8,978 nucleotides of DNA from an uncultured Clostridia bacterium (GTDB taxonomy: Bacteria > Bacillota > Clostridia > Oscillospirales > Acutalibacteraceae): assembly GCA_946187095.1 (NCBI GenBank), contig CAMHPW010000032.1, positions 1 through 8,978 of the forward strand. Reading direction: 5' to 3'. This document shows, one piece after another, positions 1 through 5,963 of this stretch (the stretch's first letter is position 1; every line of letters begins with the position of its first letter). The notes beneath the pieces are model-generated. The model did not search any database, was not told where the DNA came from, and was given only the letters and a program-made list of their open reading frames with translations. Both the position numbers and the translations under genes were made by a program.

Positions 1-14
1 GGCGGAGAGGTTAA

Positions 15-32
15 ATGCGGCGACAGCCGCAT
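15..32 (-). terminator. Weak terminator candidate after rnfB
   Basis: On the minus strand ATGCGGC-TGTC-GCCGCAT makes a 7-bp GC-rich stem with a four-base loop, about 58 bases after the rnfB stop. It is followed only by TTAACC, so the T-tract is poor (TTT counting the last stem base). It may contribute to ending the rnf transcript. Nothing else is visible in the 89 bases beyond rnfB. Confidence 0.35.
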
Positions 33-89
33 AGATTCTCAAATCCGAATTTTTCGATCGAACTCACGTTTGTTATATTGATGGGATGT

Positions 90-920
90 TTATTCTTTGA
101 CACTGTGGATACCGTGCAGGTCGGATATCTTGATACAGCCTGTGGTACAGTTTTTGGCACAGACACCGAAATCCTTGCAGTCGGGGCATTTGGTGTAATC
201 GATAACGGCAATATTGTCAATAACTTTGATCGCTTTTTCGGGGCATACACGTTCACATTTTTTACAGCCGATACAGCCGTTGAAACAAAGTTTTCTTGTC
301 ACAGCACCTTTGTCATGGTTGCTGCACGTTACAACAACATTCTGAGTATCTTTAATGAGAGTAATAAGTCCGTTGGGACAGGTCTTTGTGCAGACACCGC
401 ATCCGACACAATCCACAGGATTGACCACAGCTACATTATCTTTGACGAAAATGGCATCATGAGGGCAGGCTTTGGCACAATCGCCCAAGCCAAGACAGCC
501 GTAAGTGCATACACCTTTTCCGCCGTACATGAGTTTGACGGCGGCACAGCTTTCAATGCCCTGATAGAGATATTTGTCCTGCGTATGTGTACAGTCACCC
601 GAACAGTGAACGACAGCGATCTGTTCGGCAACTTCTTCAAATTCAACTCCAAGAAGTTCACTGAGTTGTCTGGCAACATTTTCGGAACCGGGTATGCATA
701 AATTGATGGGCGTATCGGGATTTTCGCAAAGGGCTTTGGCGTAGCCGTCACAGCCTGCAAAGCCGCAGGCACCGCAGTTTGCCCCCGGCAGACATTCACG
801 GATCACAGGGAAGCGTTCATCTTCTTTGACAGCCATGATCTTTGAGGCAATGACAAGTATGGCACCGCAGATCACGGCGATGATAACGACAGGGATAACA
901 GCAGTAAGGATTTCAGACAA
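90..920 (-). CDS. rnfB: Rnf complex subunit RnfB (multi-cluster ferredoxin-like, TTG start)
   Basis: RnfB is the subunit thought to accept electrons from reduced ferredoxin on the cytoplasmic side. The 276-residue protein has one N-terminal membrane helix (about 5-29) and a 4Fe-4S domain C43-x5-C49-x2-C52-x4-C57 (CLPGANCGACGFAGC). The RnfB-typical CTYGCLGLGDCAKACP follows (C138, C142, C148, C152). Further ferredoxin motifs are C171-C174-C177-C181 and C216-C219-C222-C226, plus a last cysteine group C245, C248, C254, C258. Longer, cluster-rich RnfB proteins are usual in clostridia. The TTG at 920 is preferred because GGAGG lies 8 bases upstream; an in-frame GTG at 929 overlaps that GGAGG and is unlikely to be used. 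One base separates it from the rnfA stop. It is the last gene of the operon and its TAA is at 92-90. Confidence 0.94.
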   Translation of the reverse strand: MSEILTAVIPVVIIAVICGAILVIASKIMAVKEDERFPVIRECLPGANCGACGFAGCDGYAKALCENPDTPINLCIPGSENVARQLSELLGVEFEEVAEQIAVVHCSGDCTHTQDKYLYQGIESCAAVKLMYGGKGVCTYGCLGLGDCAKACPHDAIFVKDNVAVVNPVDCVGCGVCTKTCPNGLITLIKDTQNVVVTCSNHDKGAVTRKLCFNGCIGCKKCERVCPEKAIKVIDNIAVIDYTKCPDCKDFGVCAKNCTTGCIKISDLHGIHSVKE

Positions 921-921
921 T

Positions 922-1518
922 TCAGGCACCTCCAAAGAGATTTTCGATAATGCCGCCGAATCCCATGAAAGAGAGTGAAGTGATGGAGGCAGCAATCAGA
1001 GTAATGGGCAAGCCTTTGAAATTTTCGGGAATATCGCTTGTTTCCATAGTGGAACGTACACCCGAAAACATGACCATGGCAAGAAAGAAACCCAATCCGC
1101 TGCCAAGTGCATTGACCATAGATTCGGCAAAGTTATAGCCTGCATCGATGTTCAGGATAGTAACACCCAGAACGGCACAGTTGGTCGTAATCAAAGGGAG
1201 ATATACTCCAAGGGAATTGTGCAGAGAGGGGATATATTTTTTGAGGACAATTTCAACGAGCTGAACGAGTGAAGCGATAACGAGAATGAAAACGATAGTC
1301 TGAAGATAGCCAAGACCGTTGGGATCGAGGAGATATTTTTGAATAGGGAATGTAACGGCAGTAGCCATGAGCATGACGAAAATGACGGCAAGGCTCATAC
1401 CTGCCGCAGAATCAAGTTTTTTGGAAACGCCCAAAAAGGGGCATATGCCGAGAAATTTGGAAAGTACATAGTTATTGATAAAGACAGCGGAAAGGAGAAT
1501 GATAATGAAATTTGTCAT
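922..1518 (-). CDS. rnfA: Rnf complex membrane subunit RnfA
   Basis: RnfA is an integral membrane subunit homologous to NqrE that forms an inverted-topology pair with RnfE around the intramembrane iron site. The 198-residue protein has about six transmembrane segments and the family sequences INNYVLSKFLGICPFLGVSK, with Cys26, and LGVYLPLITTNCAVLG, with Cys114. It also has GSGLGFFLAMVMFSGVR and PENFKGLPITLIAA near the C-terminus. The ATG at 1518 overlaps the rnfE stop as ATGA, and GAGGAGG about 10 bases upstream lies in the last rnfE codons. Its final codons GGA-GGT-GCC provide the Shine-Dalgarno of rnfB. Length and motifs are typical of the family. Confidence 0.96.
   Translation of the reverse strand: MTNFIIILLSAVFINNYVLSKFLGICPFLGVSKKLDSAAGMSLAVIFVMLMATAVTFPIQKYLLDPNGLGYLQTIVFILVIASLVQLVEIVLKKYIPSLHNSLGVYLPLITTNCAVLGVTILNIDAGYNFAESMVNALGSGLGFFLAMVMFSGVRSTMETSDIPENFKGLPITLIAASITSLSFMGFGGIIENLFGGA
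929..933 (-). promoter_or_regulatory. Ribosome binding site that sets the rnfB TTG start
   Basis: GGAGG on the minus strand lies 8 bases before TTG at 920. It is formed by the glycine codons GGA-GGT near the end of rnfA. The alternative GTG start at 929 would lie inside this site. Confidence 0.72.
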
Positions 1519-2183
1519 TTTTGAGCAGCCTCCTCTTTGATTTTATTGCAGGCTTCCGCCTGAGGACAGCCTTCACAGCCCCCTTGTTTCTTTGGCTTAT
1601 GTTTGGAGAATTTGTTCACGGCGGCGATGAGCAGACCGAATACGAAGAAACCGCCCGGAGCCATTGTCAGAATAGAAATATGGTTATCTGCAAGGACAGG
1701 GAGAGGAATGCCGGCGAACGTGCCGCTGCCGAAAATTTCTCTTATAGTAGCCATAAGGAAAAGGGCAAGTGTAAAGCCGATACCCATTCCCAGACCGTCA
1801 AGAGCGGAAGCAATCACTTTATTTTTGCTTGCGAACATTTCGGCACGTCCGAGAATGATACAGTTGACGACGATCAATGGAAGATAAATGCCGAGAGATT
1901 CATCAAGAGCGGGAGCAAAGGCTTTGACGAGCATTTGAACAACCGTAACAAGACCGGCAATCAAAACGATATAGCAGGGAATCCTGACTTTATCGGGAAT
2001 GACTTTTCTGAGGGCGGAAATGAGGATATTGGAGAAGATCAGAACGACAGTGGCAGCCGCCCCCATGCCGAGAGCATTGATAACGCTTGTAGAAGTCGCA
2101 AGAGTGGGACAGGTACCGAGAACTAAAACTAAAACGGGATTTTCCTTGATAATACCCTTGGTAAGATCATGGAGTTTATTCAT
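1515..2183 (-). CDS. rnfE: Rnf complex membrane subunit RnfE
   Basis: RnfE is an integral membrane subunit homologous to NqrD and paired with RnfA. In solved Rnf/Nqr complexes the pair holds an intramembrane Fe-S/iron site between conserved cysteines from each protein. This 222-residue protein has about six hydrophobic segments. It shows the family stretches NPVLVLVLGTCPTLATSTS, with Cys25, and LGIYLPLIVVNCIILGR, with Cys108, the expected metal ligands. The C-terminus carries a soluble cysteine motif GGCEGCPQAEAC (Cys203, Cys206, Cys212) followed by a charged tail. The ATG at 2183 has AAAGGAGG six bases upstream, inside the last rnfG codons, and overlaps rnfG by eight bases. Its TGA overlaps the rnfA ATG as ATGA. 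Confidence 0.95.
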   Translation of the reverse strand: MNKLHDLTKGIIKENPVLVLVLGTCPTLATSTSVINALGMGAAATVVLIFSNILISALRKVIPDKVRIPCYIVLIAGLVTVVQMLVKAFAPALDESLGIYLPLIVVNCIILGRAEMFASKNKVIASALDGLGMGIGFTLALFLMATIREIFGSGTFAGIPLPVLADNHISILTMAPGGFFVFGLLIAAVNKFSKHKPKKQGGCEGCPQAEACNKIKEEAAQK

Positions 2184-2706
2184 TGGTATCCTCCTTTGCG
2201 ATTTTCAGCGTATCGAAAGCGATACCGACAGCTTTTTTATATGCCTTTGAAGAAATGGTAGCGCCGGAAATGGTGTCAACTTCTGTATAGTTATCGGCGT
2301 TTTTGCCGATATATTTTTGATTGTAGCCCGATTGATTGTCGGCAGCCTTTGAGCCGATACCGCTTGTTTCGGAATGGGAGAGCGTTTTGACATTTTCAAT
2401 AGAGCCGTCGGGACGGATGCCGCAGATAATTTTGATATCACCGCCGTAGCCTTTTGCTTTTGTGATAATGACATAGCCGGAATTGTGATTGCCTTTGAAA
2501 ATATCTGTCGCACCGTCCGGGAGAGATAGATTCATTTTTTCAAAAGATTCGGCTTCTTTGAGGACTTCGGAACGTGCAAGGGCAGCAGCCTTTTCTTCAG
2601 CGGCTTTGATAATAGGAGAGGTGACACTGTTGACACAGGCAAGAAGTGTTGTGACAACGAGGCATATCGCCGTGAGGACGATAACAGGTTTGATAATGTC
2701 TTTCAA
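2176..2706 (-). CDS. rnfG: Rnf complex subunit RnfG (covalent FMN, TTG start)
   Basis: RnfG is a single-span, membrane-anchored flavoprotein homologous to NqrC, with its FMN-binding domain outside the membrane. The 176-residue protein has one N-terminal hydrophobic helix (about 5-24). An FMN-binding domain follows, with SHSETSGIGSKA (110-121) and DTISGATISSKAY (144-156). Thr150 in SGAT is the expected covalent FMN site. The frame is open far upstream, but that part reads antisense-like over rnfD and has no family character. I chose the TTG at 2706 because GGAGG (2720-2716) lies 9 bases upstream and the predicted MKDIIKPVIVLTAICLVV is a normal RnfG N-terminus; no in-frame ATG lies nearby before Met58. 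It overlaps the rnfD stop by four bases (TTGA) and rnfE by eight. Confidence 0.93.
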   Translation of the reverse strand: MKDIIKPVIVLTAICLVVTTLLACVNSVTSPIIKAAEEKAAALARSEVLKEAESFEKMNLSLPDGATDIFKGNHNSGYVIITKAKGYGGDIKIICGIRPDGSIENVKTLSHSETSGIGSKAADNQSGYNQKYIGKNADNYTEVDTISGATISSKAYKKAVGIAFDTLKIAKEDTNE

Positions 2707-3638
2707 GATTTTGCACCTCCGAGAGCACCGAGCGGTTTTTGTCTTGTCAGTCTGGAAATATAGGGAGTGAGAATGTTCATTAAGAGAATGGAGTAAGAAA
2801 CGCCTTCGGGCAGACTTCCCCAAACACGAATGAGAATGGTGATCAGACCGCAGCCGATACCGAAAATAATTTTGCCCCAAGGGGTAGAGGGGGAAGTGGA
2901 ATAATCGGTAGCCATGAAGAAAGCGGCAAGCAAAAGACCGCCAGAAAGTATCTGATAAAGGGGATCTTTGCCGCATAGAAAGGACATGACAGCAACGGTT
3001 GATATAAAAGCAACGGGGATATGCCATGTAATGACTTTTCGGATAAGAAGATAAATGCCGCCCAGAATAATGGCTAATGCACAGGTTTCGCCAAGACAGC
3101 CGCCGTGATCACCGAGGAAAAGCATCATATAATCGACACCGGAGGAAAATCCTTTAGCGGCAGCGGCAAGGGGAGTAGCACCCGATAAAGCATCAACGGA
3201 ATTTTCGGAGAAAGTCCAGCTTGTCATGCTGCCGGAGAATGCGACAAGCATGATAATTCTTGCCGTAATGGCAGGGTTGGCGAAATTCTGACCGATACCG
3301 CCGAAAAGCTGTTTAACAACGATAATAGCTGTAATGCTGCCGATGATGGCTTGCCATACAGGGATCGTGACAGGGAGATTGAATGCAAGCAGCATACCTG
3401 TAATGACAGCGGATAAATCGGAAATGGTATTGTCTTTTTGGCAGATTTTGCGAAAGACGTATTCCGAAATGACACAGCAGGCGATACAGACAACTGTGAT
3501 CAAAAGAGAACGCCAGCCGAAAATGATAACAGAAGCGATAAGAGCAGGCATGAGTGCAATAATGACATCAAGCATGATGTTTTGAGTAGTCCGTTTGCTG
3601 AAGAAGTGAGGGGAAACGGATACGTTCAGGTGTTCCAT
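2703..3638 (-). CDS. rnfD: Rnf complex membrane subunit RnfD (covalent FMN)
   Basis: RnfD is an integral membrane subunit, homologous to NqrB, that carries covalently attached FMN and belongs to the electron path tied to ion translocation. The protein has 311 residues, with about nine to ten hydrophobic segments and the family N-terminus VSPHFFSKRTTQNIMLDVI. The FMN attachment motif SGAT is at 152-155 within DALSGATPLAAA, with Thr155 as the expected phosphoester site. Other typical family stretches are FGGIGQNFANPAITARI (about 112-128) and MATDYSTSP. The ATG at 3638 follows directly on the rnfC stop, with AAGGAG nine bases upstream inside the last rnfC codons (KKE). Its own last codons GGA-GGT-GCA form the Shine-Dalgarno of rnfG, and its TGA overlaps the rnfG TTG start. 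Whether the pumped ion is Na+ or H+ cannot be told from sequence alone. Confidence 0.96.
   Translation of the reverse strand: MEHLNVSVSPHFFSKRTTQNIMLDVIIALMPALIASVIIFGWRSLLITVVCIACCVISEYVFRKICQKDNTISDLSAVITGMLLAFNLPVTIPVWQAIIGSITAIIVVKQLFGGIGQNFANPAITARIIMLVAFSGSMTSWTFSENSVDALSGATPLAAAAKGFSSGVDYMMLFLGDHGGCLGETCALAIILGGIYLLIRKVITWHIPVAFISTVAVMSFLCGKDPLYQILSGGLLLAAFFMATDYSTSPSTPWGKIIFGIGCGLITILIRVWGSLPEGVSYSILLMNILTPYISRLTRQKPLGALGGAKS
2716..2720 (-). promoter_or_regulatory. Ribosome binding site that sets the rnfG TTG start
   Basis: GGAGG on the minus strand lies 9 bases before TTG at 2706. It is part of the rnfD codons GGA-GGT for two glycines, so translation of rnfG is likely coupled to that of rnfD. 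Confidence 0.75.
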
Positions 3639-4949
3639 TCAGTTCATCTCCTTTTTGTAACTGAGGTATTCACGCAGTTTTAATTTAGCGAGTTTGTTGG
3701 TTTGTACAAGAGGTCTGTTGGCAGGGCAGACGTAAGAACAGCAGCCGCATTCCATGCACAGATCGACACAGAGTTTTTCAAGGTCACCGACATTTCCGGC
3801 TTTATAGGCAAGGGAAATGGAACGTGGTTCCAGTCTGAAAGGACAGTGTGCAATACACGCACCGCAGTTGATACAGGCGGTAGTTTTGGGGACAGCAGCC
3901 TCTTTTTTGTCCATAAAGATAACGGCATTGGTATTTTTGAGTACAGGTTCATTCATGGACGGAACGGCAATTCCCATCATGGGACCGCCGTATAAAACTT
4001 TTGCAGGTTCGCATTTCAGACCGCCTGCACTTTCAATGAGGTCACTGATAGGAGTACCGATAGGGGCAATCACATTTTTAGGTTCTTTGACAGCGGAACC
4101 GTCAATTGTAACGCACTTTTCAACGAGCGGAATTCCTGTTTCAAGATATTCACCAATAAAGGCGAGAGTGGTGATATTGATGACTATAACACCGACATCG
4201 ATAGGCAGACCGCCTTGAGGGATGATTTTTTTGAGCGTATTGTATACAAGGACTTTTTCACCGCCCTGAGGGTACATTGAGGGGAGGGCATGGACTCTGA
4301 TATGTTCGTCTTTTAATGCAAGTTCTTTCATTTTTTCTATTGCGGAGGGCTTGTTTTTTTCAATGCCTATCACGAAATCCCTGACATTCATATATTTTTT
4401 GATGGCGGAAATGCCTTTATAAATATATTCGTTCTTATCGAGCATGGTACGGGTATCGGAAGTGATATAGGGTTCACATTCAGCGGCATTGATGACAACG
4501 GTTTCGATTCGTGCAAGGTCGTCTATTTTGAGTTTGGCGAAACTTGGAAATCCCGCACCGCCCAATCCGACAACACCGCTGTCTTTGACGGCATTGATAA
4601 AACCGTCAAAATCATTGATAAAAGGCGGTTTGATTTTTTCATCAAGTTCTTGTTTACCGTCCGATTCGATCACGGCACAGGAAATTTTGACACCGTTGGA
4701 AGTGACCATAGTGTCAATCTTCTGGACAGTACCCGATACACTGGAATGGATATTGGAAGAGATAAAGCCATCGGCTTTTCCGATGAGCTGACCGACTTTC
4801 ACGGTGTCACCACGTTTAACAAGAATTTCGGCAGGTTTGCCTATGTGCATAGATGCAGGAATTGTGATGATTTTTGGAATGGGTATTCGTTGGGGGGCAC
4901 TGTCAGCGGTATTTTTCAGATGTGGAATTTTAATTCCGTGAAGTTTCAT
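3639..4949 (-). CDS. rnfC: Rnf complex subunit RnfC (NADH/FMN/4Fe-4S)
   Basis: RnfC is the peripheral cytoplasmic subunit where electrons reach NAD+. It resembles NqrF/Nuo51-type flavin subunits and is the first gene of the operon. The 436-residue protein starts with a barrel-sandwich/biotinyl-like region (about 15-90). A nucleotide/FMN-binding core follows, with GLGGAGFP at 128-135 and AECEPY at 156-161. A SLBB-like region comes next, then two [4Fe-4S] motifs: C359, C362, C365, C369 and C398, C401, C404, C408, each ending in Pro. There is no membrane segment. The ATG at 4949 is preferred over an in-frame TTG at 4964, since GGAG is 9 bases upstream of the ATG and lies between the two. The stop codon touches the rnfD ATG with no gap. 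The N-terminus lacks the usual 'GGIHPP' wording and reads KLHGIKIPHLK. Expression likely depends on the promoter at 5020-4992. Confidence 0.96.
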   Translation of the reverse strand: MKLHGIKIPHLKNTADSAPQRIPIPKIITIPASMHIGKPAEILVKRGDTVKVGQLIGKADGFISSNIHSSVSGTVQKIDTMVTSNGVKISCAVIESDGKQELDEKIKPPFINDFDGFINAVKDSGVVGLGGAGFPSFAKLKIDDLARIETVVINAAECEPYITSDTRTMLDKNEYIYKGISAIKKYMNVRDFVIGIEKNKPSAIEKMKELALKDEHIRVHALPSMYPQGGEKVLVYNTLKKIIPQGGLPIDVGVIVINITTLAFIGEYLETGIPLVEKCVTIDGSAVKEPKNVIAPIGTPISDLIESAGGLKCEPAKVLYGGPMMGIAVPSMNEPVLKNTNAVIFMDKKEAAVPKTTACINCGACIAHCPFRLEPRSISLAYKAGNVGDLEKLCVDLCMECGCCSYVCPANRPLVQTNKLAKLKLREYLSYKKEMN

Positions 4950-4972
4950 AAAACGATTCTCCAATCATGAAA
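4944..4972 (-). promoter_or_regulatory. rnfC ribosome binding site in a possible leader hairpin
   Basis: The rnfC Shine-Dalgarno GGAG (4962-4959) lies 9 bases before the ATG at 4949, and this decides the start. The surrounding RNA can fold: TTTCAT (4972-4967) pairs with the ATGAAA that begins rnfC (4949-4944), and GATT (4966-4963) pairs with AATC (4958-4955). This leaves GGAG in a four-base loop and a five-base bulge. The pairing is mostly A-U, so the stem is probably weak. A translational control role is only inferred. Confidence 0.35.
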
Positions 4973-4991
4973 TGATGCAAATAGCTATATT

Positions 4992-5020
4992 ATTCTATCA
5001 CAGTAAAAATGACTTTTCAA
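4992..5020 (-). promoter_or_regulatory. Sigma-A-type promoter of the rnf operon
   Basis: On the minus strand TTGAAA (5020-5015) is separated by exactly 17 bases from TAGAAT (4997-4992). The -10 is preceded by TG one base upstream, giving an extended -10 (TGATAGAAT). The -35 differs from TTGACA at one base and the -10 from TATAAT at one base. The expected transcription start is near 4985, giving a leader of about 35 bases before rnfC. The promoter follows directly after the terminator of the upstream gene, as expected for an independent rnf transcription unit. An 8-bp palindrome ATAGCTAT (4981-4988) sits over the predicted start. Confidence 0.68.
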
Positions 5021-5023
5021 TAA

Positions 5024-5608
5024 CTAAAAAGCAGAACGGTATTTTTTACCGTTCTGCATAGAAATGTTGGAAAACTTGTTGATAATTCTGTCTTTTATGT
5101 CGTTTAAACCGGACAGGGCATCTTTGAGTTTATCCAGTCCGAATTCGACAATGCTTTTTTCCGAGAAGTCAAAATGGAAAAGATTTTTAAGTTTTTCACG
5201 GCCTTCGGAAGTCATGATAGCCTGTTTGAGAACGTCAAGGGCATTTTCGGCAAGACTGTTGGTACGGCAGATGACAGCATGGTCACGGACAGTGAATTTT
5301 TCAAACGTGAGGTTCAGGATAAAATCGTTGATATTGAAATCGTAAGAGGAAGTAATGTAAATCATGCCGTCTTTTACGGAGATGGTTTCATCAGAGGGAA
5401 TGTTTTGTTCAAGAATACTTTTGAGAATGTTATCGGGAATGGGGAGTTTGCCGAGTTTGGCATCATGGAGATAAACGATAAAATTGTTTGACCTGGAATC
5501 AAGATAGATATCGGCTTTTGCATAAAATCCGGGATCATCACTGCATGCTGTCACACTTATCTTTATTATCCCGCAGAAATCAGAATCGCCTGTATTCCTT
5601 ACAGACAC
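5024..5608 (-). CDS. Unrecognised protein, C-terminal half of the same probably frameshifted gene
   Basis: This 194-residue frame has no signal or membrane segment of its own. It begins with beta-rich sequence (VSVRNTGDSDFCGIIKISV), has a KLGKLPIP motif at about 51-58, and ends in an amphipathic helical tail (about 120-180). A beta domain with a 'KLG-x-LPIP' segment following an 'LSEDQIN' segment resembles the layout of YpmS-like extracytoplasmic proteins, which supports joining it to the upstream frame. The only possible start is the GTG at 5608, which has no clear Shine-Dalgarno sequence. The frame is open upstream to 5653, overlapping the end of the preceding frame. That pattern fits a one-base frameshift better than an independent gene. 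The last ten or so codons (QNGKKYRSAF) lie inside a perfect terminator hairpin, and the TAG stop begins in its T-tract. If unsplit, the protein would be about 305 residues. Function is unknown. Confidence 0.68.
   Translation of the reverse strand: MSVRNTGDSDFCGIIKISVTACSDDPGFYAKADIYLDSRSNNFIVYLHDAKLGKLPIPDNILKSILEQNIPSDETISVKDGMIYITSSYDFNINDFILNLTFEKFTVRDHAVICRTNSLAENALDVLKQAIMTSEGREKLKNLFHFDFSEKSIVEFGLDKLKDALSGLNDIKDRIINKFSNISMQNGKKYRSAF
5026..5057 (-). terminator. Intrinsic terminator inside the 3' end of the split gene
   Basis: On the minus strand GCAGAACGGTA, a five-A loop and TACCGTTCTGC form a perfect 11-bp stem, followed at once by TTTTTAG. The stem is at 5057-5047 and 5041-5031, and the T-tract at 5030-5026. 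The hairpin lies within the last codons of the upstream gene, and its T-tract contains the first base of the TAG stop. On the plus strand no comparable T-tract follows the hairpin, so it acts toward the rnf side. It should end the recO-mutS2 transcript before the rnf promoter. Confidence 0.88.
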
Positions 5609-5619
5609 GGATACATCAT

Positions 5620-5940
5620 TTATCCCTGCGTCTTCAAAATTTCCGTAACGCCGTCATTGAAAAAGACAACACAGTTTTTCATGTTTTCATTCTGGGGAAT
5701 GAGCTGATCATTGATATATGTATTGATCTGATCTTCGGAAAGCTGGAATTCCTGGCCGAAAACGGCACTTTTCAGAGCGGTGTATAAAAGTGTGTCATCT
5801 TTTTGATAGGAAGTGTATTTATCTTCGTTGTCATTCTGAAATGCAAGAAATATACAGACAGCGGCGGCTATGATACAGAGTGTGAGAAGAATGAAAAGAA
5901 GTTTCAGGAGAGGAAAGCCTGTTTTTTTCGTTTTGCTCAT
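5620..5940 (-). CDS. Unrecognised membrane-anchored protein, N-terminal half of a probably frameshifted gene
   Basis: I do not recognise this 106-residue product with certainty. It starts with a short basic segment (MSKTKKTG) and one strongly hydrophobic helix at about residues 11-34, so it is likely anchored in the membrane with the rest outside the cell. After a polar linker it has FQLSEDQINTYINDQL at 65-80, a pattern often seen in secreted lipid- or polymer-binding-like proteins of the YpmS (DUF2140) type, followed by a beta strand NCVVFFNDGVTEI. It then stops at a TAA. The sequence just past the stop, in the -1 frame, continues this fold (next entry), so the two are best read as one gene of about 305 codons. 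The ATG at 5940 has an AAAGGT about 12 bases upstream; a GTG at 5952 is an alternative. It lies 23 bases after mutS2 and is probably cotranscribed with it. The YpmS link is only an architectural resemblance. Confidence 0.72.
   Translation of the reverse strand: MSKTKKTGFPLLKLLFILLTLCIIAAAVCIFLAFQNDNEDKYTSYQKDDTLLYTALKSAVFGQEFQLSEDQINTYINDQLIPQNENMKNCVVFFNDGVTEILKTQG
5632..5643 (-). other. Apparent one-base frameshift joining the two halves of the split gene
   Basis: On the minus strand the sequence reads GAAATTTTGAAG. Frame 1 gives VTEILKTQG and then TAA at 5622-5620. Adding one T to the TTTT run, or shifting by -1 at the same place, gives VTEI-F/L-EDAGINDVSVSVRNTG, which leads straight into the C-terminal half. 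The homopolymer makes a one-base deletion, or a sequencing or assembly error, the simplest explanation. The heptamer A-ATT-TTG is not a canonical X-XXY-YYZ slippery site, so programmed frameshifting is less likely. Confidence 0.6.
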
Positions 5941-5963
5941 GTAAAAATTCACGACCTTTTGAA

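Noticed and set aside
15..701. Long plus-strand open frame (228 codons) opposite rnfB, with GAGAGG shortly before its ATG.
   Set aside because: It lies wholly antisense to the cysteine-rich rnfB, shows no recognisable family, and its openness follows from the codon use of rnfB.
921..995. A 25-codon N-terminal extension of rnfB overlapping rnfA.
   Set aside because: It reads through the rnfA 3' end in another frame and lacks family similarity; the TTG at 920 has the better-placed ribosome site.
1512..2126. Plus-strand open frame of 204 codons opposite rnfE.
   Set aside because: The translation is low-complexity, rich in charged residues and antisense to a clear membrane protein; no ribosome site or family signal.
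2707..3027. A 107-codon N-terminal extension of rnfG overlapping rnfD.
   Set aside because: The extension reads as His/Arg/Ser-rich out-of-frame rnfD sequence; a good ribosome site and normal membrane N-terminus support the TTG at 2706.
4950..4964. Upstream in-frame TTG start for rnfC.
   Set aside because: The GGAG lies downstream of this TTG and is well placed for the ATG at 4949.
4981..4988. ATAGCTAT palindrome over the predicted rnf transcription start as a repressor operator.
   Set aside because: Eight A-T-rich bases are expected by chance in this leader and match no operator I can name; mentioned only within the promoter entry.
5632..5643. Programmed -1 ribosomal frameshift in the split gene.
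   Set aside because: The A-ATT-TTG sequence is not a canonical slippery heptamer, and no obvious strong stimulatory hairpin follows close by; mutation or sequencing error is simpler.
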